Source: an uncultured Verrucomicrobiota bacterium (GTDB lineage: Bacteria > Verrucomicrobiota > Verrucomicrobiae > Opitutales > Opitutaceae). From it: a stretch of 6,006 nt of DNA. The translations under genes and the position numbers were made by a program. Under the pieces are notes generated by a model. That model did not search any database, was not told where the DNA came from, and saw nothing but the letters and a program-made list of their open reading frames with translations. How positions within the stretch are numbered: position 1 is the first letter of the stretch; each line of letters opens with the position of its first letter. Where the stretch lies: positions 1 through 6,006 of the forward strand of contig CAMLNJ010000209.1 in the NCBI GenBank assembly GCA_946481225.1, written 5' to 3'. This document shows, in pieces, positions 5,924 to 6,006 of the stretch.

Positions 5924-6006
5924 TAGCCCGACTTCCGCTACTGGAGCCTCATCTGGATGCAACTCGTTGATGGATAGCACAAGCACCCCGAAGGTCGGGA
6001 CTACAA
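5924..6006. repeat. Non-coding tail with a further REP-like hairpin cut by the window edge
   Basis: No gene was seen here. On the minus strand from 6006 the sequence reads TTGTAG, then T, then a short hairpin of CCCGA / TCGGG (5987-5999, AGG loop on the plus strand), again a GTAG head before a stem. At 5922-5937 the plus strand reads TTTAGCCCGACTTCCG, which resembles a degraded inverted partner, so 5922-6006 may be a second, decayed REPIN. The window ends inside or at the edge of the element. Confidence 0.45.

Noticed and set aside
1..6006. CRISPR array, tRNA or rRNA gene, insertion sequence or defence system
   Set aside because: No evenly spaced identical repeats with variable spacers, no cloverleaf or rRNA-like sequence and no transposase or nuclease motifs were seen.

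Overview
The window is GC-rich DNA with coding strands rich in G/C at third codon positions. It holds four protein genes and a repeat-rich 3' end. The gene types, the very high GC, weak Shine-Dalgarno use and an in-frame palindromic repeat encoding HGRDARAT suggest a Verrucomicrobiota (Opitutales-like) chromosome. That assignment rests on recollection of such genomes and was not searched.

Layout. Positions 1-2182 carry the first 727 codons of a large minus-strand gene that runs off the left edge. It encodes an exported FecR-domain protein followed by at least eight degenerate helical repeats of about 47 or 54 residues. Because its stop codon lies outside the window it is easily overlooked, and long open frames on the opposite strand are only its shadows. 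A 116-bp divergent intergenic region (2183-2298) separates it from a plus-strand cluster. That cluster is a 750-residue membrane-bound class III adenylate cyclase with an extracytoplasmic CHASE2 sensor domain (2299-4551), then, 17 bp later, a 278-residue exported FecR-like protein (4569-5405), then, 43 bp later, queF (5449-5823), the small NADPH-dependent preQ0 reductase of queuosine biosynthesis.

The 3' end (5824-6006) has no gene. It contains a clear REPIN-like element: two GTAG-headed hairpins in inverted orientation (5851-5923), in which every stem difference between the two copies is compensated. A further GTAG-headed hairpin is cut by the right edge. A related 8-bp-stem palindrome sits in frame inside the FecR-like gene.

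How the genes may work together. The cyclase has all catalytic residues of an active class IIIb adenylate cyclase, so it should turn an envelope signal sensed by CHASE2 into cytoplasmic cAMP. It is flanked by two exported FecR-fold proteins, one divergent and one apparently co-transcribed. The simplest hypothesis is an envelope-sensing module in which these proteins feed the CHASE2 domain or are controlled by its output. This is inference from gene order. queF looks like a functionally unrelated passenger of the operon.
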